Source: Formosa sp. Hel1_33_131 (lineage in GTDB: Bacteria; Bacteroidota; Bacteroidia; Flavobacteriales; Flavobacteriaceae). Taken from it: 64,000 nucleotides of DNA. Both the position numbers and the translations under genes were made by a program. The stretch is taken from assembly GCA_949499105.1 (NCBI GenBank), contig CATEFX010000021.1:62001-126000 (forward strand), given 5' to 3'. Below are positions 55,816 through 64,000 of this stretch, piece by piece. The notes below the pieces were generated by a model. It was not told where the DNA came from and ran no database searches. It saw nothing but the letters and a program-made list of their open reading frames with translations. The first letter of the stretch is position 1. The number at the start of each line of letters is the position of its first letter.

Positions 55816-56802
55816 ATGAATAAAAATAATAAAAAGAGAAAGCGTATAACAACAATTTTGTTGAAAACGCTCAGCTTAGTAAGCATTCTTATCGCCTTTA
55901 GTTGTAATACAGACGAAACCCAAACGGTTGCAGTTTTTACAAACTTAGTAATGGCCGATGAGTTTGATGTTGAAGGCGCTCCTAATCCTGAAATTTGGAA
56001 TTTCGATATCGGAACGGGTCCAAACTCTGATGGCTGGGGGAATAATGAATTACAATATTACACCAACCGTTCTGAAAATGTAACCGTACAGAATGGGCTG
56101 CTAGTAATCTCCGCTATCGAAGAAGATTATAACGGTGCTTCATTTACATCGGCAAAATTGTTAACCAAAGGGAAATTTGAACAAGCCTATGGGCGTTTCG
56201 AAGCCCGTATCAAAGTACCAGGCGGATCGGGACTTTGGCCTGCATTTTGGCTCTTAGGAGAAAACAGCGATGTGGATGGTTGGCCTCAGTGTGGTGAAAT
56301 CGATATTATGGAGTACCGCCGACAAGAACCAACCTTGGTGAGCGGATCCATTCATGGCCCTGGATACTCTGGTGAAACAGATCCTCAAGGGCAAGTCACT
56401 AAAAGTTACGATTTAGGAAATGATCGTTTTGATGCTGGGTTTCACATTTTTGGAATCGAATGGGGCCCTGAATACATCAATTATTACATAGACGATGTCT
56501 TGTACAATCAAATTACACCCTCTGATATCGAAGTCACACCAACCGACGCTGTTTACACCTTAAACGATGCTGTGGAAGCAGTAGAAGCGATGGAAGCGAC
56601 TGAAGATACTCCAGCTGTTGAGGCTGTTGAAGCAAAGGAAGCCACTGTTATTACAGGGGATTGGGTTTTCAATAAACCGTTTTACATCATAATCAATTTG
56701 GCTGTTGGAGGCAACTTCCCTGGGAATCCAGATAGTGGAGAAACATTTCCACACAACATGCTAGTCGATTATGTGAGAGTATATAAAAATAGTAACAACT
56801 AA
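55816..56802 (+). CDS. GH16 beta-1,3-glucanase (laminarinase) lipoprotein
   Basis: A 328-residue lipoprotein (Cys30 in AFSC, then NTDET). The GH16 domain spans about 43-325. The catalytic motif is EIDIME with nucleophile E161 and acid/base E166. WPAFWLLGENSDVDGWP and NLAVGGNFPGNP match bacterial laminarinases. An unusual insert of about 40 residues at 239-281, Glu/Ala-rich and internally repeated, sits between TPSD and WVFNKPF, where relatives have only a few residues. It probably cuts laminarin at the cell surface into oligosaccharides. Next gene is 5 bp on. Confidence 0.93.
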   Translation: MNKNNKKRKRITTILLKTLSLVSILIAFSCNTDETQTVAVFTNLVMADEFDVEGAPNPEIWNFDIGTGPNSDGWGNNELQYYTNRSENVTVQNGLLVISAIEEDYNGASFTSAKLLTKGKFEQAYGRFEARIKVPGGSGLWPAFWLLGENSDVDGWPQCGEIDIMEYRRQEPTLVSGSIHGPGYSGETDPQGQVTKSYDLGNDRFDAGFHIFGIEWGPEYINYYIDDVLYNQITPSDIEVTPTDAVYTLNDAVEAVEAMEATEDTPAVEAVEAKEATVITGDWVFNKPFYIIINLAVGGNFPGNPDSGETFPHNMLVDYVRVYKNSNN

Positions 56803-56807
56803 TAAAA

Positions 56808-59126
56808 ATGACAATGAAAAATTTATTCAAAAAAATTAAACAAGTTTCGATTTTAATCTTGGCAATCAGTTTTATAGGTTGTGACGATGATGACGCTATT
56901 TTGCCAAAACTAACAGCTGGCTTTACGCACACAATTAATGCCGATACAGGCACCGTAACGTTTATTAACACGTCCACAAATGCATCGATGTACGCATGGG
57001 ATTTTGGAGATGAAACTTCTTCAGCCCTTATTAACCCGGTGAATGTGTATGAAAACGGAACCTATATTGTGGTTTTAAAATCTTCAAATGTTGCAGGAGC
57101 GTTTGATATCTTTACCGATGAGATCGTAATTCTAATACCGGAAATCGCCACCTTACCAATTACTTTTGATGGTGAAAACACGAAATACGACCCTACAGTT
57201 TTTGATGGGACCACCTTTGACATCCTTACAAATCCAGACCTTACAGGCACAAATTCTGTAGAATCAAACGTAGGAGCCATCACAAATAGTGGGGCGACTT
57301 ATGAAGGTTTGTTTTTTGAATTAGGGGCCGCAGTCGATTTAACGACTGAAAAATCAATAAAAATGAATTTTTGGTCAGATAAAGCAGTCGATGTTTTATT
57401 AAAGCTTGAAGATGGAACTGCAGCGAACTCCGAAGCAACTGCGAGCCATACCGGAACTGGATGGGAAGAATTGATGTTCACATTTAATTCAGCAGCGAGC
57501 TACAACCAATTAACGCTCTTTGTAGACGGTGCAGGAACAACCGATGGTACATTCTATTTTGATGATATAATGCAAGTTGTATCGCCTCCAACACCATGTA
57601 CTCCAGAAACAGTTGAGTCGCTTGCCGCAGTCGATTTTAATGTCACATTTACGACCGACCCAACAGCAAGTATTGTGAATGATGGGACTACCTTTGAGTG
57701 GATTGATAATCCAGATTTTAATAACACTGTAAATACATCTTGTAAAGTTGGAAAAATCACAAAACTTGGAACCAACCCTTGGGATAATAACCAAATTGTT
57801 TTAGATGCTAAATTAGATTTAGTTGCCAACCAAGGTTTAAAAATCAAAGTATGGTCTGCTAAAGCAAATACTGAAGTTAGAATTAAGTTAGAAGAAAATG
57901 GAACGCCTGCGAACTTCACTGAATTATCGTTAACCACCTCCCTAACGAGTGAATGGGAAGAATTAAGCTTTGCTTTTACAGGGGACGATACGGATAAATA
58001 TGATAAAGTCGTTTTGTTCTTTGATTTGAATGCAAACAATACCGACACCTATTATTTCGATGATTTAACTTTATACGGAACAGGGACGGCACCAGCGGGG
58101 TGTATTGCAGAAACAGCACAGTCGCTTAGTGCAGCAAACTTTGAATTAACATTCCAAAACGACCCAACCGCTAGTATTATTTCTGACGGTGCAGGTTTTG
58201 CATGGATTGATAATCCAGACTTTGATAACACAGTAAATACCTCTTGTAAAGTTGGTCAGATAGACAGAACGAGTGCAGCGCAGTATGCAAACAATCAAAT
58301 TATTTTAGATGCTAAATTAGATTTTAACTCAAATTCAGGTTTTAAACTAAAAGTATGGTCACCAACTGCTAGTACAAACGTATTATTAAAATTAGAGGAT
58401 CAGACTAATTCAGGTGTTTTTAAAGAAGTTTTTGCAACCACTTCATCAAGCAGCGCAGGTGAATGGGAAGAACTTACTTTTAATTTTACAAGTGCCGATT
58501 CTAATAAGTTTGATAAAATTGTAGTGTTCTTTGAATTAGATTCAGCCACTGAAGAAACCTATTATATTGACGACCTTAAACTTTACGGCGACGGTTCTGG
58601 CGGCGGCGGCGGCGGCGGTGCATATAACCTTACGCTTCCTATTGATTTTGAGACATCAGGATTTGGAGCAAGTTGGACTTGGAATGTGTTTGAAAATGAT
58701 TCTAACCCACCAGTAGAATACGTAACAAATCCAAACGCATCAGGAATAAATACTTCAAATACTGTGGCTAAAATCACGGCACTTCAAGCAGGGCAACCCT
58801 GGGTTGGTTGTGAAACTGCACATGGCGAAATGGGAATTACGTGGGATCTTTCTGCTTCAAATGCGATCATTAAGATTATGGTTTACAAAACCGTCATTAG
58901 TGATGTTGGTATCAAATTAGTAAATCCTGCCGGAGGTGCACAACCAGAAATCAAAGTTCCAAACACTGTAATTAATGCATGGGAAGAATTAACATTTGAT
59001 TTTAGCAGTCGTATTGGAAATGGATTAGATGGCTCTACAAATATTGATCAAATAGTTGTATTCCCTGATTTCAATGCAAGAACATCAGATAATGTAGTGT
59101 ATTTCGATAACGTTACGTTTCAATAA
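56808..59126 (+). CDS. Surface lipoprotein: PKD domain plus four CBM-like modules
   Basis: A 772-residue lipoprotein. The lipobox IGC is followed by DDDD, a strong surface-export signal. A PKD domain (about 35-105; YAWDFGDETSSALINPVNVY) precedes four beta-sandwich modules starting near residues 112, 263, 430 and 605. Modules 2 and 3 are close duplicates (both contain WIDNPDF and NTVNTSCKVG). A seven-glycine linker (about 597-603), coded by a run of GGC, separates module 4. There is no catalytic site. Probable SusE/F-like glycan-capture protein. It ends with a terminator, and the GH149 gene follows after 311 bp. Confidence 0.83.
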   Translation: MTMKNLFKKIKQVSILILAISFIGCDDDDAILPKLTAGFTHTINADTGTVTFINTSTNASMYAWDFGDETSSALINPVNVYENGTYIVVLKSSNVAGAFDIFTDEIVILIPEIATLPITFDGENTKYDPTVFDGTTFDILTNPDLTGTNSVESNVGAITNSGATYEGLFFELGAAVDLTTEKSIKMNFWSDKAVDVLLKLEDGTAANSEATASHTGTGWEELMFTFNSAASYNQLTLFVDGAGTTDGTFYFDDIMQVVSPPTPCTPETVESLAAVDFNVTFTTDPTASIVNDGTTFEWIDNPDFNNTVNTSCKVGKITKLGTNPWDNNQIVLDAKLDLVANQGLKIKVWSAKANTEVRIKLEENGTPANFTELSLTTSLTSEWEELSFAFTGDDTDKYDKVVLFFDLNANNTDTYYFDDLTLYGTGTAPAGCIAETAQSLSAANFELTFQNDPTASIISDGAGFAWIDNPDFDNTVNTSCKVGQIDRTSAAQYANNQIILDAKLDFNSNSGFKLKVWSPTASTNVLLKLEDQTNSGVFKEVFATTSSSSAGEWEELTFNFTSADSNKFDKIVVFFELDSATEETYYIDDLKLYGDGSGGGGGGGAYNLTLPIDFETSGFGASWTWNVFENDSNPPVEYVTNPNASGINTSNTVAKITALQAGQPWVGCETAHGEMGITWDLSASNAIIKIMVYKTVISDVGIKLVNPAGGAQPEIKVPNTVINAWEELTFDFSSRIGNGLDGSTNIDQIVVFPDFNARTSDNVVYFDNVTFQ
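58599..58619 (+). repeat. (GGC)6 microsatellite coding polyglycine
   Basis: Six GGC units followed by GGT code seven glycines in the linker before the last CBM-like module. It stands out in an AT-rich genome and could change length by slippage in steps of one glycine without breaking the frame. Confidence 0.9.
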
Positions 59127-59272
59127 TTTATCAATAGGACTAGGGAATAGCTTTCTCTAGCCTTATTAGATTACTACAGTCAATAGTGCAGTGAAAATTA
59201 ATACAAATAATATATCCGTAAAAGAATTGCTGTTATTTTCACTTATTAAAATAAATGAATTAAAATGGACAT

Positions 59273-59315
59273 AAAAAAGGTTAGGATATAGTTCATTCCA
59301 CCTAACCTTTTTTTA
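59273..59315 (+). terminator. Terminator after the PKD/CBM lipoprotein gene
   Basis: AAAAAAGGTTAGG pairs with CCTAACCTTTTTT around a 15-nt loop, followed by more T. It lies about 150 bp beyond the stop codon. Confidence 0.75.
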
Positions 59316-59387
59316 TTTTTGAAACAATAAATTAATTTTTATAAAAAACCAATCAACTCTTAGGAGTTAAACGATATTAAAAAACTA

Positions 59388-59421
59388 AAAAACCTCTCCA
59401 AAAATAGCTACGGAGGTTTTT
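59388..59421 (+). terminator. Terminator-like hairpin just upstream of GH149
   Basis: Stem AAAAACCTC (59388-59396) / GAGGTTTTT (59413-59421) with a 16-nt loop; the T run is part of the stem. Only 16 bp separate it from the GH149 start, so it may act as an attenuator or leader structure. Confidence 0.55.
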
Positions 59422-59437
59422 ATTGACAATCAAATAA

Positions 59438-62400
59438 ATGACAAATAACACTATTTTTTTAGATAAAAATAAAGACACCGATCAGGTCAAAGATATTGAA
59501 GGTACTTTAGTCAATATAGACAATGAAGTCTTTTATAAAATCTCGAACAGTGATAAAATGAGACCATTTTTCATGAGCATTGTGAGTGATTCTAATCATT
59601 GGATGTTTATCTCCAGCAACGGAAGTTTAACCGCTGGAAGAAAAAATTCTGAATTCGCATTATTTCCGTATTACACAGACGATAAGATTACTGAAGCTGC
59701 TGAAATTACAGGAAGTAAATCTATTTTTCAAGTTCATAAAAATAGTAAAACTCATTTATGGGAACCTTTTTCCGATCGTTTTCAAGGGATGCACAACATC
59801 ACTCGAAATTTGTATAAAAACGAGTATGGTAACAAAGTATTATTTGAAGAAATCAACCACGATTTAGGACTGACGTTTCAATACCAATGGAATTCTACAA
59901 ACACTTTTGGTTTTATAAAAAAATCAAAGCTTATCAATACTTCGGATTCAAACGTTGAAATCAATCTATTGGATGGGATTCAAAATATTTTACCTTATGG
60001 CGTTGGGAGCGATTTACAAAATGCAAGTAGTAATCTTGTAGATGCTTACAAACGTAATGAGTTAGAGAAAAGTTCTGGATTAGGGATTTATGCTTTAAGC
60101 GCAATTATTGTAGATAAGGCGGAACCTAGCGAAGCTTTAAAAGCCAATATTGTTTGGTCCTTAGGATTAGATCAACCTAAACATTTAGTATCGTCTCTTC
60201 AAGTTGAATCGTTTCGGAAAAATCAAGACCTTCAAGAAGAAACCGATGTGAAAGCAGAAAAAGGCGCTTATTTTGTCAATTCAACCATTGTTTTAACGGC
60301 TGAAGAAAGCAAAGAATGGATGCTAGTTGCTGAGGTTAATAAAAATCATTCAGCAATTGCAAAATTGATCCATGAGATTAAAACGAATGACGGTTTATCA
60401 GAACTCATCAACCAGAAAATTGAAAAAGGAACTGAGCGTCTCATTGCTTTAAATGCAGCCTCTGATGGGTTGCAACTTTCAGCAGATAAATTTAGAGATA
60501 CTCGTCATTTTTCAAACACCTTATTCAACATCATGCGTGGGGGTATTTTTGATGATAATTATCAAATTGAAAAATGGGATTTTAAAACCTATCTTTTAAA
60601 AGCCAATAAAAAAGTAGCTAGGAAAACAGAGGACTTGGTTGAGAAACTACCTGAAGTGTTCTCACTTTCTGTACTACAAGAATTAGCATATCAAATTGAT
60701 GACACAAACTTTAGACGTTTGTGTTTTGAATACATGCCTTTAAAATTTAGCCGACGACATGGCGATCCGAGCCGTCCTTGGAATAAATTTTCAATCAATA
60801 CCAAAAGCGAGATTGATGGTTCAAAAATCCTTGATTACGAAGGAAATTGGCGTGATATTTTCCAAAACTGGGAAGCATTAGCACATTCATACCCGGCGTT
60901 TATTGAGAGTATGATCCATAAATTTTTAAATGCCACGACTTTTGATGGTTACAATCCGTATCGAGTGACAAAAGGCGGGTTTGATTGGGAAACGATCGAA
61001 CCAGACGATCCATGGTCGTACATTGGCTATTGGGGCGATCACCAAGTGATTTATCTATTAAAGTTTTTAGAGTTTATTGAAAATCATCAGCCTGGCAAAC
61101 TAGCAAGCTATTTTGATAAAGATATGTTTGTATATGCAAATGTTCCTTACAAAATTAAAAGCTACGACGCACTGCTTGAAAACCCAAAAGATACCATCGA
61201 ATTTGATGAAGCATTGGATCTTAAAATCCGTGAACAAAGAGTTGAACTTGGTGCAGATGGTGCTTTACTTCGAGATGAAAATCGTTTTATTGTAAAAGTC
61301 AATTTTATTGAAAAAATATTAGCAACCACTTTAGCAAAACTTTCAAACTTTATTCCAGAAGGCGGAATTTGGATGAACACACAACGTCCAGAATGGAACG
61401 ATGCCAACAATGCGTTAGTTGGAAGTGGCGTATCAATGGTTACTTTGTATTATCTCCGACGTTTCCTTAAGTTTTTTGATACTGTAGTGGTTCAATCAAA
61501 CTTAGAAACTGTTGAGGTTTCAAAAGAGTTAGTGACTTTCTTTGATTCTATTTCAACGACCTTTAACGACCATCAACATTTACTGTCGGGTCGAATCAAC
61601 GATACAGATCGAAAATTGATTTTAGATGCCTTAGGAAATGCAGGAAGCAGCTATAGAAATCAAGTTTATAAGAATGCGTTTTCAGGAAGAAAAAATGAAA
61701 TATCCATCCAAGATCTAAAAGCGTTTATAGCCGTGAGTCTTCAATATTTAGAACACTCTATTGAAGCAAATAAACGAGACGATAATTTATACCACGCGTA
61801 TAATTTAATGACGATAAACGATTCTAAGAGCGTTTCAATTTCATATTTAGATGAAATGTTAGAAGGGCAAGTGGCGGTCTTAAGTTCAAAATATTTATCG
61901 ACCAATCAGTCCTTATCTGTGTTGAATGCCATGAAAAGCAGCAAATTGTTCCGACCAGATCAGTATAGCTACTTATTGTATCCTAACAAAGCGTTGAAAG
62001 GATTTATTGAGCGAAATACAATTTCTGCTTCAGCTGTTTCATCCTCTAAATTACTAGAACAGTTAGTGAGCGATGGAAATGTTCAAATTTTAGAGAAAGA
62101 TGTCAATGGTGCTTATCACTTTAATGGGAGTTTTAAAAATGCCATTGATTTAAAAGTCGCTTTAAATGAACTTTCTCAAACATCTTATAAAGAACTCATT
62201 GCGTTAGAAACGCCCAAAATTCTTCAAATTTTTGAAGAGGTCTTCAATCACAAATCGTTTACGGGTCGTTCCGGAACCTTTTATGGATATGAAGGTTTAG
62301 GTTCTATTTACTGGCACATGGTTTCTAAACTACAGTTGTCGGTACTTGAAACCTGTCACGCAGCATTTGAAACGGAAACCAATGAAGCCGTTAGAGGCCA

Positions 62401-62911
62401 CTTATTAGATCATTATTACGAAATCAATGCTGGAATTGGCGTTCACAAATCACCAAAGTTATATGGTGCTTTCCCAACCGATCCTTATTCGCATACCCCT
62501 GCAGGCAAAGGCGCTCAACAACCTGGAATGACAGGTCAGGTAAAAGAAGATGTTTTATCTCGTTTTGGTGAATTTGGAGTGGAAGTTTCGGATGGAAAAC
62601 TAGGTTTTAATCCTCGTTTGTTACGTGGAAATGAATTTTTAAAAGAGAGTAAAACATTTCATTACATCGCGCTTCCTAAAAAGAAAAACAGCATTTTAGT
62701 TTCCAAAGATTCTTTGTGTTTTACCTATTGTCAAGTGCCTATTACGTACACAATTTCTGACGAAGAGAGTTTAACGGTAAAATTCAGTAATGGTAATTCA
62801 ACAACCTTTAAAACGTTAAGCTTAGATGCTGAAACGAGTGCACATGTATTTAATCGTACAGGGGATGTTGTAGAACTAAATGTTCACGTTAAAAAGAGTC
62901 GTTTAAAATAA
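59438..62911 (+). CDS. GH149 beta-1,3-glucan phosphorylase
   Basis: A 1157-residue enzyme without a signal peptide, so cytoplasmic. Its size and segments such as RRHGDPSRPWNKFSIN and WSYIGYWGDHQ (containing the probable catalytic Asp) place it with GH149, related to GH94 and GH161 phosphorylases. GH149 enzymes split beta-1,3-glucan oligomers with inorganic phosphate, giving alpha-glucose 1-phosphate and saving ATP. A C-terminal motif HSFTGRSGTFYGYEGLGSIYW-like stretch is also typical of the clan. GH17 follows after 15 bp, so the two are cotranscribed. Confidence 0.88.
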   Translation: MTNNTIFLDKNKDTDQVKDIEGTLVNIDNEVFYKISNSDKMRPFFMSIVSDSNHWMFISSNGSLTAGRKNSEFALFPYYTDDKITEAAEITGSKSIFQVHKNSKTHLWEPFSDRFQGMHNITRNLYKNEYGNKVLFEEINHDLGLTFQYQWNSTNTFGFIKKSKLINTSDSNVEINLLDGIQNILPYGVGSDLQNASSNLVDAYKRNELEKSSGLGIYALSAIIVDKAEPSEALKANIVWSLGLDQPKHLVSSLQVESFRKNQDLQEETDVKAEKGAYFVNSTIVLTAEESKEWMLVAEVNKNHSAIAKLIHEIKTNDGLSELINQKIEKGTERLIALNAASDGLQLSADKFRDTRHFSNTLFNIMRGGIFDDNYQIEKWDFKTYLLKANKKVARKTEDLVEKLPEVFSLSVLQELAYQIDDTNFRRLCFEYMPLKFSRRHGDPSRPWNKFSINTKSEIDGSKILDYEGNWRDIFQNWEALAHSYPAFIESMIHKFLNATTFDGYNPYRVTKGGFDWETIEPDDPWSYIGYWGDHQVIYLLKFLEFIENHQPGKLASYFDKDMFVYANVPYKIKSYDALLENPKDTIEFDEALDLKIREQRVELGADGALLRDENRFIVKVNFIEKILATTLAKLSNFIPEGGIWMNTQRPEWNDANNALVGSGVSMVTLYYLRRFLKFFDTVVVQSNLETVEVSKELVTFFDSISTTFNDHQHLLSGRINDTDRKLILDALGNAGSSYRNQVYKNAFSGRKNEISIQDLKAFIAVSLQYLEHSIEANKRDDNLYHAYNLMTINDSKSVSISYLDEMLEGQVAVLSSKYLSTNQSLSVLNAMKSSKLFRPDQYSYLLYPNKALKGFIERNTISASAVSSSKLLEQLVSDGNVQILEKDVNGAYHFNGSFKNAIDLKVALNELSQTSYKELIALETPKILQIFEEVFNHKSFTGRSGTFYGYEGLGSIYWHMVSKLQLSVLETCHAAFETETNEAVRGHLLDHYYEINAGIGVHKSPKLYGAFPTDPYSHTPAGKGAQQPGMTGQVKEDVLSRFGEFGVEVSDGKLGFNPRLLRGNEFLKESKTFHYIALPKKKNSILVSKDSLCFTYCQVPITYTISDEESLTVKFSNGNSTTFKTLSLDAETSAHVFNRTGDVVELNVHVKKSRLK

Positions 62912-62926
62912 ATATTTCAAGTCATC

Positions 62927-64000
62927 ATGAGAAGATCAAAACAATTATTAGTTTCAACACTGCTTGTTTTTCTCATGGTGTCTTGTAAAAACAAGCAATC
63001 AAAACAAAGTACTACCAACCAACAATCTCAAAAAGAAGTGACAGCTAAAGATATATTAGGAAATTCAAACTATTTAGCAATCTCTTATGGAGGGTATCGA
63101 AAATCGTCTAGAGATATTCAACCCACTATTGAAGAGCTAAAGGAAGATATGAGAATTCTTCATGCGATGAATATCAGAATCTTACGCACCTATAATGTTC
63201 AATTGGCGCAGGCTTCAAATATGCTAAAGGCAATTCGAGAACTAAAAAAGGAAATTACTGGTTTTGAAATGTATGTGATGTTGGGAACTTGGATTGATTG
63301 TAAAAATGCATGGACTGATCAGCCTTTGGACCACCATCAAGAGAGTGAACACAATGCCGCCGAAATTGCACGTGCAATTGCTTTGGCAAATGAGTATCCT
63401 GAAATTGTTAAAGTCATTTCAGTTGGAAATGAAGCCATGGTCAAATGGGCAGCGTCCTATTTTGTGCAACCCGTTGTTATTTTAAAATGGGTCATGCACT
63501 TACAAGACTTAAAAACAACGGGTGACCTTTCTAAAGACCTTTGGATCACAAGCTCCGATAATTTTGCGTCTTGGGGTGGAGCTGAGTCTCAATACCACGT
63601 CGAAGCTCTTGAAAAACTAATGGCAGCTGTGGATTATGTCTCAGCGCATACCTACCCAATGCACGATACGCATTACAACCCTGTTTTCTGGGGTGTTTTT
63701 GGAACTGAGACAGAATTGTCAAGTTTAAAACGAATTGAGGTCGCAATGAATCGTGCCACGGACTATGCCGCTTCACAAATTGATAGTGTGGCGAGTTATA
63801 TGAAACGTTTGGGAATTGATAAACCAATTCATGTTGGAGAAACTGGATGGGCAAGTGCTTCAAACCGACAATATGGCTCTAACGGCTCCAAAGCGACGGA
63901 TGAATACAAGGAAGCCATTTATTACCACAATATGAGAGTATGGTCTGATGAAACCAAAAGGTCATGTTTCTATTTTGAAGCTTTTGATGAACCTTGGAAA
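62927..64000 (+). CDS. GH17 beta-1,3-glucanase lipoprotein, partial
   Basis: The first 358 residues are visible; the gene runs off the right edge. The lipobox is VSC (Cys20), followed by KNKQSKQ, which is basic and lacks the acidic surface-export signal, so a periplasmic location is suggested. The GH17 barrel shows acid/base E169 in ISVGNEAMVKW and nucleophile E305 in HVGETGWAS. It likely trims imported beta-1,3-oligosaccharides before the cytosolic GH149 step. Marine Bacteroidota laminarin loci often pair GH17 with GH149. Confidence 0.92.
   Translation, partial: MRRSKQLLVSTLLVFLMVSCKNKQSKQSTTNQQSQKEVTAKDILGNSNYLAISYGGYRKSSRDIQPTIEELKEDMRILHAMNIRILRTYNVQLAQASNMLKAIRELKKEITGFEMYVMLGTWIDCKNAWTDQPLDHHQESEHNAAEIARAIALANEYPEIVKVISVGNEAMVKWAASYFVQPVVILKWVMHLQDLKTTGDLSKDLWITSSDNFASWGGAESQYHVEALEKLMAAVDYVSAHTYPMHDTHYNPVFWGVFGTETELSSLKRIEVAMNRATDYAASQIDSVASYMKRLGIDKPIHVGETGWASASNRQYGSNGSKATDEYKEAIYYHNMRVWSDETKRSCFYFEAFDEPWK

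Larger units (their letters stand above)
59127..59437 (+). other. Intergenic region with three successive hairpins
   Basis: A 311-bp gap inside the glucan locus. It contains a strong terminator (59273-59315), a small hairpin AACTC-TTAG-GAGTT (59355-59368) and a second terminator-like hairpin (59388-59421) that ends 16 bp before the GH149 ATG. No gene is seen. A separate promoter or an attenuation leader for GH149 is possible. Confidence 0.6.

Noticed and set aside
57554..58048. 164-codon antisense frame within the PKD/CBM lipoprotein gene
   Set aside because: It is the shadow of a repetitive Thr/Asn/Asp-rich coding region; the sense protein is clearly real.

Overview
The window is AT-rich chromosomal DNA from a marine-type member of the Flavobacteriaceae (Bacteroidota). 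The evidence is the gene content and signals: type IX secretion (T9SS) sorting domains, DUF4835/PorD, DUF5686, a BamD-type lipoprotein, the short Bacteroidota omega subunit, a YtxJ-like protein, an RprX/RprY-like two-component pair, lipoproteins with acidic surface-export signals, and promoters of the TTTG / TAnnTTTG type. I cannot name the species from the sequence alone.

Layout. 1-7957 is housekeeping: a partial 5'-nucleotidase C-terminal-domain lipoprotein on the minus strand, then DUF6913-like, dapA, bamD, rpoZ, coaBC, porD-like, recN and fabI on the plus strand. 8095-9891 is a multidomain T9SS-exported protein that appears to begin at ATA. 9990-14905 holds a GT2 glycosyltransferase, a YbbR/CdaR-like protein, coaE and a sensor kinase/regulator pair. 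14921-21856 is a minus-strand run: Gfo/Idh oxidoreductase, 3-hydroxyacyl-CoA dehydrogenase, DUF1015, YggS, a DEDDh exonuclease-GIY-YIG nuclease with an apparent ATT start, a K+ channel with a zinc ribbon, and miaA. 22156-29622 is an accessory cluster of exported surface proteins: a T9SS protein, a small beta-barrel, and three proteins with phage-tail-fibre-like modules, including a 1364-residue protein with seven carbohydrate-binding-like repeats. 29722-50221 returns to core genes: pcm, DUF5686, smpB, clpB, ytxJ, a TlpA-like lipoprotein, hutH, clpC, gyrA, a TPR protein, an NlpC/P60 protein, a thiolase and a PgpH-like HD phosphohydrolase. Two tRNA genes (Ser-GCT, Pro-TGG) follow, with a 37-bp tandem repeat that copies the tRNA-Pro 3' end.

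51173 to the right edge is a beta-1,3-glucan (laminarin-type) utilisation locus. It encodes a GH-A hydrolase fused to an outer-membrane beta-barrel, two surface glycan-binding lipoproteins, a GH16 laminarinase, a GH149 beta-1,3-glucan phosphorylase and a GH17 glucanase cut by the window edge. The signals suggest division by compartment: GH16 and the binding lipoproteins on the cell surface, the barrel fusion in the outer membrane, GH17 in the periplasm and GH149 in the cytoplasm. No SusC/SusD pair is inside the window.

The most unusual items are the GH-A/beta-barrel fusion, the tail-fibre-like surface cluster, two genes whose conserved N-termini begin at ATA or ATT with no usable ATG/GTG/TTG, the repeat array copied from tRNA-Pro, and a repetitive Glu/Ala insertion inside the GH16 domain. 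Family assignments come from motif recognition by eye; no database search was run.
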